Assembly (NCBI GenBank): GCA_046727175.1
Contig: JBKPCD010000185.1
Location: 1-50,229 of the forward strand
From: JBKPCD01 sp046727175
Lineage (GTDB): Bacteria; Acidobacteriota; Vicinamibacteria; Vicinamibacterales; 2-12-FULL-66-21
DNA: 50,229 bases
Reading direction: 5' to 3'
Of the stretch, positions 48,853 to 50,229 are shown piece after piece. Numbering within the stretch: position 1 is the first letter of the stretch; each line of letters begins with the position of its first letter. The position numbers and the translations under genes were made by a program. Under the pieces are notes generated by a model that had not been told where the DNA came from, ran no database searches, and saw only the letters and a list, made by a program, of their open reading frames with translations.

Positions 48853-49769
48853 CGGTCATTCGGCCAGGCATGCTGACCACAATTCAGGATCTGGGGCGCT
48901 GGGGCCTGCAGGACTTTGGCGTTCCGGTTGCCGGTCCGATGGATATGTACTCTCATCTATTGGCCAATCGACTCGTTGGCAACGACGATCGTGCGGCGGC
49001 GCTCGAGGTCACGCTGATCGGGCCCGAGCTTCGAGCCGATGCAGATCTCGTGTGTGCGGTTGCGGGAGCGACGTTCGCGCTCACAATCAACGGATCACCC
49101 GTTGCGCTCCACACGACTTTCGACCTGCCAAACGGCGGCAGCCTGAGATTCGGCGAGCGATCGGCAGGCGCCCGCACGACGCTCGCGGTGCGGGGTGGCA
49201 TTGACGTGGAGGCGCTGTTTGGAAGTCGCGCCGTGAGCTTGATCAGCAAGATGGGACCCTTCGGAGGGCGCGCGCTGAAATCCGGAGACATCCTGCCGAT
49301 CGGTGAGGCGATGTCGTCGCGCGCGACGCCGTCCTCGGAGGCGGCGCTGTCGCTCCCGGCCGGCGGGACGAGACTGCGAGTAATCTCTGGTCCGCACGAG
49401 TACATGTTCACACCGGCCGCATACCAAACGCTGTATCACTCCAGGTTCATGGTGACAACGAGCTCCAATCGAATGGGGTATCGCCTCGAGGGACCCCCGC
49501 TTGCTCATTCCGGCCCTGCCGATATTCTCTCTGAGGCGACGCCGATCGGGTCGTTGCAGGTTCCCGCCTCTGGTCAGCCGATCTTGCTCATGGCGGATCG
49601 TCAGACGACTGGAGGTTATCCGAAGATTGGAACGGTGATTACAGCCGACTTGCCGCTGGCCGGTCAGCTCGCGCCAGGGGACTGGATTGAATTCGTTCCC
49701 TGCACGCCCCAAGCGGCACTCGACGCCCTGAAGGGGCAGCGGAGTCGACTGGAAGGCCGGCGCGGATGA
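48840..49769 (+). CDS. pxpC: 5-oxoprolinase subunit PxpC
   Basis: Biotin-dependent-carboxylase-like partner of PxpB. The 309-residue protein starts LTVIRPGMLTTIQDLGRWGL and contains GVPVAGPMDMYSHLLANRLV, FTPAAYQTLYHSRFMVTTSSNRMGYRL (split by one residue) and MADRQTTGGYPKIGTV, all typical. The ATG overlaps pxpB by 13 nt, and its stop overlaps the ATG of murB, so the three genes are probably co-transcribed. Confidence 0.94.
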   Translation: MPALTVIRPGMLTTIQDLGRWGLQDFGVPVAGPMDMYSHLLANRLVGNDDRAAALEVTLIGPELRADADLVCAVAGATFALTINGSPVALHTTFDLPNGGSLRFGERSAGARTTLAVRGGIDVEALFGSRAVSLISKMGPFGGRALKSGDILPIGEAMSSRATPSSEAALSLPAGGTRLRVISGPHEYMFTPAAYQTLYHSRFMVTTSSNRMGYRLEGPPLAHSGPADILSEATPIGSLQVPASGQPILLMADRQTTGGYPKIGTVITADLPLAGQLAPGDWIEFVPCTPQAALDALKGQRSRLEGRRG

Positions 49770-50229
49770 GTGACGCGCTCGATCGGGGGCTCCGCAAATC
49801 GTTCGGGGATTCTCGCGTCACAAGGGATGCGCCACTCGCTCCGCTGACCACCTTCAAGGTTGGAGGAACGGCCGACTGGCGCGTCGACGTACGCACTGAG
49901 GGGGAGATCCGCACCGCAGTCGAAATCGCGCGCGAGTGGGGAGTTCCCGTTGTTCCGCTTGGCGTCGGATCGAACGTGCTGGTAGCCGACGACGGTGTGC
50001 GCGCGGTAGTGTTGCGGATCCATGGCGGGGAGGTCGGACACATTAATGACGAGCGCATTCGCGCCGATGCAGGAGTGACAATCAACGGACTCGTGCGATG
50101 GACGATCAACCGCGGCGTGGCCGGCCTCGAGGCCTGGGCGGGCACGCCGGGAACTGTGGGGGGAGCGATCCACGGAAACGCGCATTTCAAAGGGCGGTTG
50201 ATCGGAGAGTTGGTGGAGCAGGTGAGGCT
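49766..50229 (+). CDS. murB: UDP-N-acetylenolpyruvoylglucosamine reductase, 3' end outside window
   Basis: The frame opens with ATG at 49766 (ATGA overlap with pxpC) and runs off the right edge after about 154 codons. It encodes the FAD-binding half of MurB: LAPLTTFKVGGTADW, VVPLGVGSNVLVADDGV and GLEAWAGTPGTVGGAIHGN are diagnostic. MurB completes UDP-MurNAc, the acceptor that Mpl charges with recycled peptide, so it fits with the cell-wall genes 2 kb upstream. The catalytic C-terminal part cannot be examined here. Confidence 0.92.
   Translation, partial: MSDALDRGLRKSFGDSRVTRDAPLAPLTTFKVGGTADWRVDVRTEGEIRTAVEIAREWGVPVVPLGVGSNVLVADDGVRAVVLRIHGGEVGHINDERIRADAGVTINGLVRWTINRGVAGLEAWAGTPGTVGGAIHGNAHFKGRLIGELVEQVR

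Overview
The window is GC-rich, gene-dense bacterial chromosome. Its gene set (VWFA-related secreted protein, DUF4390-NtrY-NtrX block, glycine-rich TonB-type protein, several TPR proteins, ffh-rpsP-khpA-rimM-trmD-rplS-rnhB cluster, NagZ/LdcA/Mpl) and its repeat-filled spacers suggest an acidobacterium of the Vicinamibacteria type. That placement is inference; no rRNA or tRNA gene was seen. Nearly all genes are core metabolism or information processing. I see no prophage, insertion sequence, CRISPR array or obvious defence genes.

Layout. 1-1100: ECF sigma factor overlapping a membrane protein cut by the left edge. 1.3-5.6 kb: RNase R and SelB. 5.6-10.1 kb: TatA, a VWFA protein, a geranylgeranyl-reductase-like flavoprotein, two small general-stress-like proteins, and a TonB-type protein preceded by a near-consensus sigma54 promoter. 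10.2-12.4 kb: groES-groEL with a CIRCE operator and a clear sigma70 promoter. 12.5-14.9 kb: purC with a tiny Fis-type gene, and a DUF4097 protein. 15-20.9 kb: flippase-like protein, NrdR, DUF4390, NtrY and NtrX. 21-28 kb: FtcD, TPR, RDD, PgpA, CinA, ThpR, PlsY, GpsA. 28.5-37 kb: FtsY, riboflavin genes, Ffh, rpsP-khpA-rimM-trmD-rplS, rnhB. 37-43 kb: TPR protein, small membrane protein, ThiE, two hypothetical proteins, PolX. 43-50 kb: GHMP kinase divergent from NagZ-LdcA-Mpl (peptidoglycan recycling), PxpB-PxpC, and MurB cut by the right edge.

Genes work in tight translationally coupled groups, with many 1-4 nt ATGA, GTGA or TGATG overlaps. Phospholipid synthesis (PgpA, PlsY, GpsA), protein targeting (FtsY, Ffh, TatA), riboflavin synthesis (RibD, RibE, RibBA) and cell-wall recycling are each represented.

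The most unusual content is non-coding. (i) A ~95-bp repeat with several inverted segments occurs three times in full and once truncated; three copies end 7-24 nt before a start codon in the same orientation, and the fourth lies inside the 5' end of a gene. (ii) Many spacers hold hairpins built from short tandem units whose sequence differs at every locus. (iii) A MITE-like pair shares a long terminal palindrome. (iv) 11-, 13-, 14- and 35-bp tandem repeats occur. Several of these repeats are read into protein ends (TrmD, PxpB, a 100-residue hypothetical protein).
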